A stretch of 7,700 bases of DNA from Chloroflexota bacterium (GTDB lineage: Bacteria > Chloroflexota > Anaerolineae > Anaerolineales > Villigracilaceae): assembly GCA_021823555.1 (NCBI GenBank), contig JAKANW010000123.1, positions 1 through 7,700 on the forward strand, in the 5' to 3' direction. Numbering within the stretch: position 1 is the first letter of the stretch; each line of letters opens with the position of its first letter. A program made the position numbers and the translations under genes. This document shows positions 1-6,071 of the stretch, in pieces. Under the pieces are notes generated by a model, which worked only from the letters and a program-made list of their open reading frames with translations, ran no database searches and was not told where the DNA came from.

Positions 1-502
1 CCATGGCGTAGGCGATTTTGTCAGGCAGGCGAAGTCCCTTGAAGGTGATCCCATACAAGGCCGGGTTGAGCGAGTACGGGATCAGGATGGTCATGATGGC
101 AATACTGGCCACACGTACGAACTGGCTCACGGCAAAGAAGGCGCGCTCGACTGTGATATTCAGTGTGGGCGTCCAGCCGAAGATGGAAAATGAAGCTTTG
201 ATTTGGCGGATCAAATGCTCTTGTTTGTACAGCTCCTCCCCACCGCGCCCGGTCAGGAACGTCAATAAAGCAAAGAAAAATACAAAACCGACAATGAAGA
301 GGAAGGCGCGGCGTATTTCCTTCCACGTGACGCCTGAAGTGAGCAACACGAACAGGGAAATCAAGAAGAACGGCAGGAGAAAACGTACGTCCCAAAAGGC
401 CAGCGTGGAAAACAGGAAACAGCCGTAAAAGATCAACCAGGCGCGCGGATCAAAGGCTTGGATGAAGGATTTGCGGGGGCGGTATCGCCAGGCTACTAAC
501 AT
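1..502 (-). CDS. ecfT: ECF transporter T component (EcfT/CbiQ family), C-terminus beyond window
   Basis: This is the integral-membrane T (scaffold) subunit of an energy-coupling factor importer, which links the ATPases to the substrate-binding S component in the cytoplasmic membrane. The visible 167 codons start at an ATG at 502; an in-frame TGA two codons upstream rules out a longer N-terminus. Near the N-terminus is an FDPRAWL stretch (residues 17-23), matching the DPR-type signature that opens EcfT/CbiQ proteins. Hydrophobic segments follow at about 21-37, 40-55, 65-84 and 120-141. The fragment ends in an LRLPDKIAYAM stretch typical of the middle of the family. EcfT proteins are usually about 250-270 residues, so the part with the coupling helices that contact the ATPases lies off the left edge. 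It is the last visible gene of the DUF62-ATPase-S-T operon, 81 nt after the S gene. No good Shine-Dalgarno is seen before its ATG. The family call is firm; the substrate is unknown. Confidence 0.85.
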   Translation of the reverse strand, partial: MLVAWRYRPRKSFIQAFDPRAWLIFYGCFLFSTLAFWDVRFLLPFFLISLFVLLTSGVTWKEIRRAFLFIVGFVFFFALLTFLTGRGGEELYKQEHLIRQIKASFSIFGWTPTLNITVERAFFAVSQFVRVASIAIMTILIPYSLNPALYGITFKGLRLPDKIAYAM

Positions 503-509
503 AGGTTTT

Positions 510-580
510 CAGTGAGCAGTCAACAGTGATCAGTGCGTGGTCAGTGACCAGATGGACTGATCACTGACCACTGATCACTG
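510..580. repeat. Heptamer (CAGTGAN) repeat cluster forming an imperfect inverted repeat
   Basis: Nearly the whole spacer between the S and T genes consists of 7-nt units. On the plus strand CAGTGAG, CAGTCAA, CAGTGAT and CAGTGCG run back to back from 510 to 537, and CAGTGAC lies at 542-548. On the minus strand, reading from 580 down to 553, are CAGTGAT, CAGTGGT, CAGTGAT and CAGTCCA in perfect 7-nt register. The two orientations face each other, so 524-550 can pair with 558-580 apart from a 4-nt bulge and one mismatch. In the operon mRNA this would be a strong hairpin between S and T, with no U-tract to make it a clean terminator. It could modulate T expression or mRNA stability, or be a dispersed short repeat like the heptameric STRR repeats of cyanobacteria. 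Confidence 0.75.
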
Positions 581-583
581 AAA

Positions 584-1525
584 CTAGCGCCCAGACTGTC
601 TTTGGACAGCCGCGTAGGCAACCACCAACAGCGGGACGAGGATGGCGGCAAAGATCAGGTTCGGACCAGCAGCCGGGAGGAACTCACCGACGACCGCAGC
701 AGTCAGCGAGAAACCGTTGATCCAGATGTCCGATAGCGCAGCGAAGAGAATGCCAACGATGTTGCCAAGCATGCCCCACATCACTGCCGTGGCCAGGTCT
801 TCATTTTTGCCGAAGGCAAAGCGCACCACCAACACCAGCACAAAGCCAACCAGGATGGAGATGCCTGCAAAGGGCGAGATCTGGGCATCGCCAAAGATGT
901 TATTGGCAGCATCGTAGAACATCATGTTAGGCTGCGTGCGGTTCAGGAAGAACAGCACTGCCGTCAGGACAGCCAGCACGCCGCTCACCCACATCACAGT
1001 GTCCATACTCTTCTTCTTATCGGAGAACAGCATCCACAGGCCGGCCACAAAACCAACCAGGCCGTTGCCGATGCTCCATTGCGGGGAGAGACCAAAACCG
1101 GTCAACGCATCGCCGAACATGTTCCCGACTGCGCCGGTGAAGAAGCCAACCACCGGGCCAAAGGCGTAGCCGAAGAACATTGGGATGGCAATGGCCGGGC
1201 GCAGGGCCACCTGGCTCAACGAAGGAACAACGAAGACAGTGCCATTGAACAACCAGGAGAAAACGGCGTACAGCGCCGCGCCGATGGCCATCCACACCAC
1301 CTCACGGGTGCCTACCTCCCAGGCTTTGTTCTCCTTGCTGAAGTAGTAGACGGCAAAGGCGATCAGGATGCCAAGAACCACGAAGAGGAAACGCAGGCCC
1401 ACCGTAGCCTGATCCACTTCGAAGTTGAATGCCCCGATGGTTCTGGACAGCAGGAACATGGCAATCGCGAAGATCGCCAGGACGGCTGCCAACGAAAGCA
1501 GGACGTTCAAAAATTTCTTATCCAT
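584..1525 (-). CDS. ECF transporter S component (substrate-specific membrane subunit)
   Basis: This is the substrate-capturing membrane subunit of the ECF importer. The 313-residue protein is almost entirely hydrophobic, with about ten candidate membrane segments (roughly 6-27, 43-63, 76-93, 108-122, 123-137, 153-167, 177-194, 219-237, 247-265 and 287-307). Its core at about 108-162 carries an ALRPAIAIP stretch, then a GPVVGFFTGAVGN stretch and a WSIGNGLVGF stretch, a pattern seen in many ECF S components. Typical S components are about 170-220 residues with six helices, so this one is clearly long, with an extra N-terminal helix pair and a second hydrophobic block. The ATG at 1525 is preferred over a GTG at 1531 because AAGGAG (1533-1538) lies 7 nt from the ATG but would abut the GTG. 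It sits 29 nt after the ATPase gene. The substrate is not deducible; the neighbouring SAM-cleaving enzyme hints at a nucleoside, methionine or cofactor link. Confidence 0.85.
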   Translation of the reverse strand: MDKKFLNVLLSLAAVLAIFAIAMFLLSRTIGAFNFEVDQATVGLRFLFVVLGILIAFAVYYFSKENKAWEVGTREVVWMAIGAALYAVFSWLFNGTVFVVPSLSQVALRPAIAIPMFFGYAFGPVVGFFTGAVGNMFGDALTGFGLSPQWSIGNGLVGFVAGLWMLFSDKKKSMDTVMWVSGVLAVLTAVLFFLNRTQPNMMFYDAANNIFGDAQISPFAGISILVGFVLVLVVRFAFGKNEDLATAVMWGMLGNIVGILFAALSDIWINGFSLTAAVVGEFLPAAGPNLIFAAILVPLLVVAYAAVQRQSGR

Positions 1526-1532
1526 TTGCACT

Positions 1533-1538
1533 CTCCTT
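1533..1538 (-). promoter_or_regulatory. Ribosome-binding site of the S-component gene
   Basis: AAGGAG on the minus strand lies 7 nt before the ATG at 1525. It decides the start: a GTG at 1531 would leave almost no spacing from this site. Confidence 0.75.
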
Positions 1539-1554
1539 TTGAGTCTGATAGATT

Positions 1555-3177
1555 TTATAGATGCGCCAGGGCTTCAGCCCGCAGGAAACGGTTCGTTTCA
1601 GGGAGCCGCTTTACATTGAGATCCAGCAGAGAGGTCGGGATGAGGCGGTTGGTTCTGAGTCGGTCGAAGTCGCTCAACACATCCTGGGGCGCGCCGTCTG
1701 CCACTAGGCGGCCGTCGGCGATCATTAGAACGCGGTTGGCATAAATCACTGCCAGGTCCACATCATGGGTAATAAACAGGATGGCTTCAAAGCCAGGCAT
1801 TTGCAGGATCGAATCCATGAAGTTCATGTAATTCTGATAATCCTGCCCGGCAGTAGGCTCGTCCATAATCAGGATGCGGGAGCGCATGGCCAGGATGGCT
1901 GCAATGCTGACACGCTTCTGCTGGCCGAATGAAAGGGCCAGGGGAGGGTCTTGCTCTTTATCTTCAAGGTTCACGATCCGTAATGCCTCTTGCACCTCCT
2001 TCTCGATCTGTGCCTTTGGGTGTTTCATGTTGGTTGGGCCAAAAGCCAGCTCTTCATATACCGTTGGCGCAAACAACATGTGGCTCGGACTCTGGAAAAC
2101 ATATCCCAGCGTGCTGGCAATCTGCGCCACGCTGGCCTCACGGGTATCGCGTCCTTCTACCAGGACACGCCCCGATTTGGGTTTGAGCAGGCCGATGGCG
2201 TGTTTGACGAAGGTGGTCTTGCCTGCACCATTTGCACCCAGGACGGCGATCACATCCCCGCGCTTGATTTCCAAATTAATGCCATGCAGGACTTCGGTTT
2301 CCGCTTCATATCCAAAGGCGACATCCTCGAACCTGACCAGCGCCTCTTTTTCCGCGCCGACGGTTGTCCCCGCGCTGGGCAGGATCTTCAACGCCGCCGG
2401 AGCTGGCGCCCACTTGGCAAACTCCATGATCTGTTCTGCAGGCAATTTCACTTCGTTGTACTTCACCTGTTTATACAACCCCTCGACCGGCCCCAGGTAA
2501 CGGATATGCCCCTCGGACAGGAACATGACCCGGTCCGGCTGGATGCGCAGTACATCCTCGACGCGATGCTCCACCATTAACACGGTCATTCCCTTATCCG
2601 CCAACTGGCGGACGGTGTCGAGGGTATCCTGTGCACTGGCAGGATCAAGGCTGGCAAGCGGCTCATCCAAAAGCAAAATGGATGGGCGCATGGCCAACAC
2701 ACCGGCCAGGGCTACTTTCTGCTTTTCGCCGCCTGAAAGGTTAAAGGTTTCACGGTCGCGCAGGTGAGGGATTTTGAGGAATTGCAGCGCTTCGTCCGAG
2801 CGCCGGATAATCTCTTCACGCGGCAAGCCAAGATTTTCCAGACCAAACGCGACTTCATTCAGGACTTTGGTGCCGAGGATCTGGCGCTCAGGGTCCTGTA
2901 ACACCGTGCCAATTTTTTGCGAAATACGCGAGAGCGGCCAGGTCTTGGTCTCCTCCCCAAAGGCCAGCACCCGCCCCGACATTTCCCCTTTGTACGAACG
3001 CGGGATCAGTCCATTGATACAGCGGATCAAAGTGGTCTTGCCGCAACCACTGGCGCCCGCGATCAGGAGAATCTCACCGGGTTCGGCTTCAAAAGAAATA
3101 TCGTGAATGGCCACGTCTTCCCGGTCGCGATAACGAAAGGATAGATTTTCGACACTGATAGGCAGGTTACTATTCAT
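1555..3177 (-). CDS. ECF transporter ATPase, fused A-A' double ABC protein (YkoD/CbiO type)
   Basis: This protein supplies ATP hydrolysis for the ECF importer, with both ATPase halves fused in one 540-residue chain at the inner face of the membrane. Domain 1 has Walker A GASGCGKT (41-48), Q-loop Gln94, signature LSGGEKQ (147-153), Walker B ILLLDE (167-172) and switch His204. Domain 2 has Walker A GANGAGKT (314-321), Q-loop Gln362, a variant signature LSFGQQKR (415-422), Walker B ILIMDE (435-440) and His471. All catalytic positions are present in both halves. The ATG at 3177 is chosen because the ABC domain begins at once (PISVENLSFRY). The reading frame stays open 20 codons further upstream, but only inside the DUF62 gene. 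The start overlaps the DUF62 stop by 8 nt, and no strong Shine-Dalgarno precedes it, so translational coupling is likely. The S gene follows 29 nt downstream. The family assignment is secure; the substrate depends on the S component. Confidence 0.93.
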   Translation of the reverse strand: MNSNLPISVENLSFRYRDREDVAIHDISFEAEPGEILLIAGASGCGKTTLIRCINGLIPRSYKGEMSGRVLAFGEETKTWPLSRISQKIGTVLQDPERQILGTKVLNEVAFGLENLGLPREEIIRRSDEALQFLKIPHLRDRETFNLSGGEKQKVALAGVLAMRPSILLLDEPLASLDPASAQDTLDTVRQLADKGMTVLMVEHRVEDVLRIQPDRVMFLSEGHIRYLGPVEGLYKQVKYNEVKLPAEQIMEFAKWAPAPAALKILPSAGTTVGAEKEALVRFEDVAFGYEAETEVLHGINLEIKRGDVIAVLGANGAGKTTFVKHAIGLLKPKSGRVLVEGRDTREASVAQIASTLGYVFQSPSHMLFAPTVYEELAFGPTNMKHPKAQIEKEVQEALRIVNLEDKEQDPPLALSFGQQKRVSIAAILAMRSRILIMDEPTAGQDYQNYMNFMDSILQMPGFEAILFITHDVDLAVIYANRVLMIADGRLVADGAPQDVLSDFDRLRTNRLIPTSLLDLNVKRLPETNRFLRAEALAHL

Positions 3178-3973
3178 GGATGTCCGCTTCAATGAGATCG
3201 CCTGTTTTAACACCGAGACGGATTGCTGCGTTCCCATTTACAACCGAGACGATCAATTCGCCTGTGCTGCTCAATAAGGCCGCCAGTTCACCGGCCGGCC
3301 GTTCGCCGAAAGTGCTCACCATGCCTTTGATCTCCACCCCCTTGACTCGAATACGGATGCGCTCTTTCTGCTCGTACGCTGAACCGAGGTCTTCCACACG
3401 GATATTGGAGGCTGCGTTCCCGAAATGATCAATCTCGATCACTTCGCCACGCCAGCCGGTCTGGGTCTTCTCCGGCTTCGGCAGGTTGAGCCGCGCGGGA
3501 TTCTCCAGCGACGCGCCCAATTCGGCCAGCGGGACGCCGCGCGCCAAATGCGCCGCCACCGGGGCAAAAATGTCGCGTCCATGGAAAACGTGACTGATGA
3601 CCGGCAACCAGTATTCGGGCTTGTTCAAGTGAATGAATTCGCGCGGCCAGTTATTTTTCTCGGCCCGCTCCAGCAGCATGGTCACGATCCCGTTATCCGG
3701 GCCGACAAAGAACCAATCGCCAATGCGGGCGGCCATCGGTCGGCGCTGCGTGCCTACGCCAGGGTCCACGACTACCACATGGACAGTCCCCTTTGGAAAA
3801 TAGGGTGCAGAACGCACCAGGATATAGGCCGCCTCGCGTACATTCTGCGGCTGGACAACATGGCTCAAATCTGAAATCCGGGCATCAGGCGCAATCCCCC
3901 AGATCACGCCTTTCATCACACCTACATTACCATCTTTGGGACCGAAATCGGTCATCAGGGAAATCACAGACAT
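3170..3973 (-). CDS. SAM hydroxide adenosyltransferase (DUF62, SAM-dependent chlorinase/fluorinase superfamily)
   Basis: Members of this family cleave S-adenosylmethionine with water-derived hydroxide to give adenosine and L-methionine; a few relatives use fluoride or chloride. The protein has 267 residues, normal for the family, and begins with the hallmark MTDFGPKDGNVGVMKG region (7-22). It carries VDPGVGTQRR (69-78), FVGPDNG (89-95), a HGRDIFAP segment (131-138) and IDHFGN (182-187). Asp70, Arg77 and His131 match the Asp-Arg-His triad that activates water in the hydroxide-using enzymes, with the same 7-residue Asp-to-Arg spacing as in the characterised Pyrococcus enzyme as I recall it. The ATG at 3973 is chosen because the conserved domain starts there and a promoter -10 lies 6 nt upstream. 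The open frame continues about 50 codons further but that part does not look conserved and overlaps the promoter. It is the first gene of the ECF operon and overlaps the ATPase start. Hydroxide rather than halide chemistry is inferred from the triad. Confidence 0.9.
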   Translation of the reverse strand: MSVISLMTDFGPKDGNVGVMKGVIWGIAPDARISDLSHVVQPQNVREAAYILVRSAPYFPKGTVHVVVVDPGVGTQRRPMAARIGDWFFVGPDNGIVTMLLERAEKNNWPREFIHLNKPEYWLPVISHVFHGRDIFAPVAAHLARGVPLAELGASLENPARLNLPKPEKTQTGWRGEVIEIDHFGNAASNIRVEDLGSAYEQKERIRIRVKGVEIKGMVSTFGERPAGELAALLSSTGELIVSVVNGNAAIRLGVKTGDLIEADIHE

Positions 3974-3979
3974 GGCTCT

Positions 3980-4008
3980 ATTATCTGGTTTTATAGGAGG
4001 GATGTCAA
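3980..4008 (-). promoter_or_regulatory. Promoter of the DUF62-ECF operon, probably giving a leaderless mRNA
   Basis: On the minus strand, a perfect -35 TTGACA (4008-4003) is followed by a 17-bp spacer and a -10 GATAAT (3985-3980), five of six matches to TATAAT. Only six bases, AGAGCC, separate the -10 from the ATG at 3973, so the expected +1 is the A of the start codon. No Shine-Dalgarno fits upstream. Both features agree with leaderless translation. Confidence 0.75.
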
Positions 4009-4045
4009 GGATTATGGCAATTTTCAGGGCTTGTTTTACAATGAT

Positions 4046-4085
4046 AATCGTCACGCCAAAACACGGATGCTCTGCTTTGACGATT
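4046..4085. promoter_or_regulatory. Inverted repeat AATCGTCA / TGACGATT in the divergent control region
   Basis: AATCGTCA (4046-4053) and its exact reverse complement TGACGATT (4078-4085) are centred 32 bp apart, close to three helical turns. The right copy overlaps the -35 (4077-4082) of the rightward promoter. The placement suits a dimeric regulator or a looping pair of half-sites controlling the divergent genes, but no regulator is encoded here and an 8-bp match could be chance. Confidence 0.3.
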
Positions 4086-4105
4086 GTGAAGGCCTGCGCT
4101 ATACT
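4077..4105 (+). promoter_or_regulatory. Sigma-70-type promoter for the aldehyde dehydrogenase gene
   Basis: The -35 TTGACG (4077-4082) and the -10 TATACT (4100-4105) are separated by exactly 17 bp, each with five of six consensus matches. The expected start of transcription is near 4112, giving a leader of about 41 nt. That is too short for a typical riboswitch. Confidence 0.8.
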
Positions 4106-4138
4106 TATCTTCGTCAATTGCACTACTCTGACTATCTC

Positions 4139-4146
4139 TAAGGAGG
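4139..4146 (+). promoter_or_regulatory. Strong ribosome-binding site of the aldehyde dehydrogenase gene
   Basis: TAAGGAGG, an essentially perfect Shine-Dalgarno, lies 6 nt before the ATG at 4153 and fixes that start. It contrasts with the leaderless-type starts at 3973 and 5809 and suggests high translation. Confidence 0.85.
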
Positions 4147-4152
4147 CACGGA

Positions 4153-5727
4153 ATGGCTGATTTCAAACTGACCTATGCCACTATGTTCAATCCCCCCGAG
4201 GAACTCCACAAGGGTTTTGACGATGCAGTCGCCAAACTCAAAAAGAACCTGGGTAAAGAATACGGCATGATCATCAATAACAAGGATGTGTTCGCCGACG
4301 AGAAATTTGACGATCACTCACCAGTAAACACCGGCTGGGTGCTGGCGAAGATGCAGAAAGGCAACGCCAAACACGCCCAGGAGGCGCTGGCTGCAGCCCG
4401 CAAGGCCGCTCCCGGTTGGGCTCATACCCCCTGGCAGGAGCGCGTCAAGATCAGGCGCAAGGCGGCCTCTCTCATCGAGGAACGCATTTTCGATCTGGGC
4501 GCAGCCATGGCCCTTGAGGTCGGCAAGAACCGCATGGAGTCGCTGGGCGACGTGCAGGAGACAGCCGACCTTATTTATTATTCCTGCTACCAGATGGAGC
4601 AGAACGATGGCTTCATCAAGGAAATGGGCAAGGATCCATTGGTAGGTTATGAGGCCCGCAACGTGTCGGTCCTGCGCCCGTATGGCGTGTGGCTGGTCGT
4701 CTCTCCCTTCAACTTCCCCTTTGCGCTGACGGGCGGCCCCACCGGGGCAGCACTCGTGACCGGCAATGCCGTCGTCATCAAACCCGCCACCGATACCGCC
4801 TGGATCGTGCGCCTGCTGGTCGAATGCCTGCGCGATGCCGGGCTGCCCGAGGGTGTGCTGAATTTTGTGACCGGCCCCGGCTCCACGCTTGGACAAGCCC
4901 TGGTGGACAGCCCCGAAGTGGATGGCGTGACCTTTACCGGTTCTTTTGATGTAGGCATGAAGATGTTCCAGGATTTCGCCAAGGGCAGGTACGTTCGCCC
5001 GGTGATCCTCGAGTTGGGCGGCAAGAACCCGGTCATCGTCTCGAAGAACGCTGATCTCGAACGCGCCACCGTCGGCATCGTCCGCTCGGCCTTTGGCCTA
5101 CAAGGGCAGAAATGCTCAGCGGCCTCGCGCGTCATCGTGGAAGAGCCGGTATACGATGAACTTGTCACCCGCCTGAAGGATGCCACGGATAAACTCGTTA
5201 TGGGCGACCCGACCGAGCGCGCCGCCTATCTCGGCCCGGTCATCAACAAAAGCTCCTACAACGACTTCAAGAACTTCTGCGAAGAACTCTCGCAGGGCGG
5301 CGGTAAGTTCCTTACCGGCGGCAAGGTCCGCGTGGATGGCGACTTTGCCAAGGGTTACTTCTGCGAAGCGACCTTCGTCACCGACCTGCCCTTCGAACAT
5401 CGCCTGTGGCAATATGAAATGTTCCTGCCCATCACCACCATCGGCAAGGTCAAGAACCTCGACGAGGCCATGATCATCGCCAACAACGTCAACTACGGCC
5501 TGACCGCTGGCTTCTACGGCTCGCTTGAAGAGACCGACTGGTTCTTCGACAAGATCGAAGCGGGCGTCACCTATGCCAACCGTCCACAAGGCGCCACTAC
5601 CGGCGCGTGGCCGGGCTTCCAACCCTTCGGCGGCTGGAAAGGCTCCGGCTCCTCCGGCAAGAACGGAGGCGGTCTCTATTACCTGCCGCTCTACATGCAC
5701 GAGCAGATCCGCACGCTCATCAAATAA
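4153..5727 (+). CDS. Aldehyde dehydrogenase, RocA-like (probable 1-pyrroline-5-carboxylate dehydrogenase)
   Basis: This NAD(P)-dependent aldehyde dehydrogenase probably oxidises L-glutamate gamma-semialdehyde (P5C) to glutamate, the second step of proline breakdown, in the cytoplasm. The 524-residue length matches the RocA type (about 515). The N-terminal GKEYGMIINNKDV region (34-46) resembles the RocA opening. Catalytic parts are all present: oxyanion Asn187 in SPFNFPF, Lys210 in VIKPA, the FTGS cofactor loop (261-264), general base Glu287 in LELGGKNP, and nucleophile Cys321 in GQKCSA. The C-terminal ANRPQGATTGAWPGFQPFGG stretch (475-494) resembles the P5CDH substrate-recognition region. One oddity is EMFLP (422-426) where most relatives have an E-x-F-G-P motif contacting the cofactor ribose; Glu422 is kept but the Gly is Leu. 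It has its own promoter, ribosome-binding site and terminator, so it is monocistronic. No proline dehydrogenase lies in the window, so the exact substrate is inferred; another semialdehyde is possible. Confidence 0.88.
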   Translation: MADFKLTYATMFNPPEELHKGFDDAVAKLKKNLGKEYGMIINNKDVFADEKFDDHSPVNTGWVLAKMQKGNAKHAQEALAAARKAAPGWAHTPWQERVKIRRKAASLIEERIFDLGAAMALEVGKNRMESLGDVQETADLIYYSCYQMEQNDGFIKEMGKDPLVGYEARNVSVLRPYGVWLVVSPFNFPFALTGGPTGAALVTGNAVVIKPATDTAWIVRLLVECLRDAGLPEGVLNFVTGPGSTLGQALVDSPEVDGVTFTGSFDVGMKMFQDFAKGRYVRPVILELGGKNPVIVSKNADLERATVGIVRSAFGLQGQKCSAASRVIVEEPVYDELVTRLKDATDKLVMGDPTERAAYLGPVINKSSYNDFKNFCEELSQGGGKFLTGGKVRVDGDFAKGYFCEATFVTDLPFEHRLWQYEMFLPITTIGKVKNLDEAMIIANNVNYGLTAGFYGSLEETDWFFDKIEAGVTYANRPQGATTGAWPGFQPFGGWKGSGSSGKNGGGLYYLPLYMHEQIRTLIK

Positions 5728-5741
5728 CCCCTGTAATGTCC

Positions 5742-5778
5742 AAGCCCCTTCCTCGGTTTCGGGGAAGGGGCTTTTCTT
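5742..5778 (+). terminator. Rho-independent terminator after the aldehyde dehydrogenase gene
   Basis: An 11-bp perfect GC-rich stem (AAGCCCCTTCC at 5742-5752 with GGAAGGGGCTT at 5763-5773) closes a 10-nt loop. It is followed by a short U-rich tail, TTCTT, 14 nt after the stop codon. It separates the dehydrogenase from the next unit. Confidence 0.88.
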
Positions 5779-5796
5779 GCCCCTCCAGGATGCGGG

Positions 5797-5802
5797 TACA
5801 AT
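5797..5802 (+). promoter_or_regulatory. Candidate -10 element for a leaderless start of the small membrane protein
   Basis: TACAAT (five of six matches to TATAAT) is followed by exactly six bases, TGAGAC, and then the ATG at 5809. This is the same geometry as at 3980-3973. The -35 is poor: TTCTTG at 5774-5779 gives 17-bp spacing but few matches. No Shine-Dalgarno precedes the ATG. Its place just after the terminator supports a fresh start of transcription. Confidence 0.5.
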
Positions 5803-5808
5803 TGAGAC

Positions 5809-6069
5809 ATGGAAGATGATCTTTGGGTGCGCGTCGGAACGTTCTTCTCAGTCATAGGAGTTGGCCTGATGATCCTGTTCATTGCCTCCGACATGGCCCA
5901 CCAACCCGAATTTGATTATTTTTTCCTCGCCTTGTTGGGGATCGGTCTTGGCTGGCTGTTGCATCGCCGCAAACCGCCGCCTCCCTCCTCTGGGCGGTTC
6001 TCCCTCTTTAGAAATATGCGCGAGAGCGCCAGGAAGAAAGAAGAGAAGAAAGACAAGGAAAAGAAATAG
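5809..6069 (+). CDS. Small two-helix membrane protein with lysine-rich tail, function unknown
   Basis: I do not recognise this 86-residue protein. A short acidic N-terminus (MEDD) is followed by two hydrophobic segments, about 7-26 and 36-51, separated by a short polar loop with Asp, His and Glu. After the second helix come HRR, a PPPP run (56-59) and a highly charged tail rich in Lys, Glu and Arg (about 71-86). The positive-inside rule suggests a hairpin with the tail in the cytoplasm. It begins right after a terminator and its stop codon lies 2 nt before the CoA-transferase start, so the two are surely cotranscribed and probably translationally coupled. Whether the functions are linked is unknown. 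The lysine-rich end encoded by AAG/GAA codons also provides an AAGGA (6055-6059) that could serve the next gene. Confidence 0.7.
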   Translation: MEDDLWVRVGTFFSVIGVGLMILFIASDMAHQPEFDYFFLALLGIGLGWLLHRRKPPPPSSGRFSLFRNMRESARKKEEKKDKEKK

Positions 6070-6071
6070 CT

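Noticed and set aside
21..395. Minus-strand open frame of 124 codons at the left edge
   Set aside because: It overlaps the T-component frame, which is longer, open to the window edge and carries the DPR signature and membrane segments.
510..580. CRISPR array or rho-independent terminator at the heptamer repeat
   Set aside because: Units are 7 nt with no unique spacers, so it is not CRISPR; there is no U-tract after the hairpin in the minus-strand direction, and the T gene continues the operon.
1526..1531. GTG start two codons before the S-component ATG
   Set aside because: It almost touches the AAGGAG site, whereas the ATG at 1525 has ideal 7-nt spacing.
1079..1744. Plus-strand open frame of 221 codons opposite the S-component and ATPase genes
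   Set aside because: It has no recognisable domain, spans two well-supported genes on the other strand and reads as an antisense shadow.
1874..2500. Plus-strand open frame of 208 codons opposite the ATPase
   Set aside because: Its sequence is a mirror of ABC-domain codons, with no family features or start signals; the minus-strand gene has complete paired ATPase motifs.
3178..3237. Twenty-codon upstream extension of the ATPase, inside the DUF62 gene
   Set aside because: The ABC domain starts immediately after the ATG at 3177, and the 8-nt overlap there is a typical coupled start; the extension simply reads DUF62 codons in another frame.
3974..4123. N-terminal extension of the DUF62 frame by about 50 codons
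   Set aside because: The conserved domain begins at the ATG at 3973, the extension does not look like family sequence, and it would run across a near-consensus promoter on the same strand.
4106..4152. Riboswitch in the aldehyde dehydrogenase leader
   Set aside because: The predicted leader is only about 41 nt, with no visible aptamer or terminator stem.
4318..4896. Minus-strand open frame of 192 codons within the aldehyde dehydrogenase
   Set aside because: The plus-strand gene has intact catalytic residues across this stretch; the antisense frame results from third-position G/C bias.
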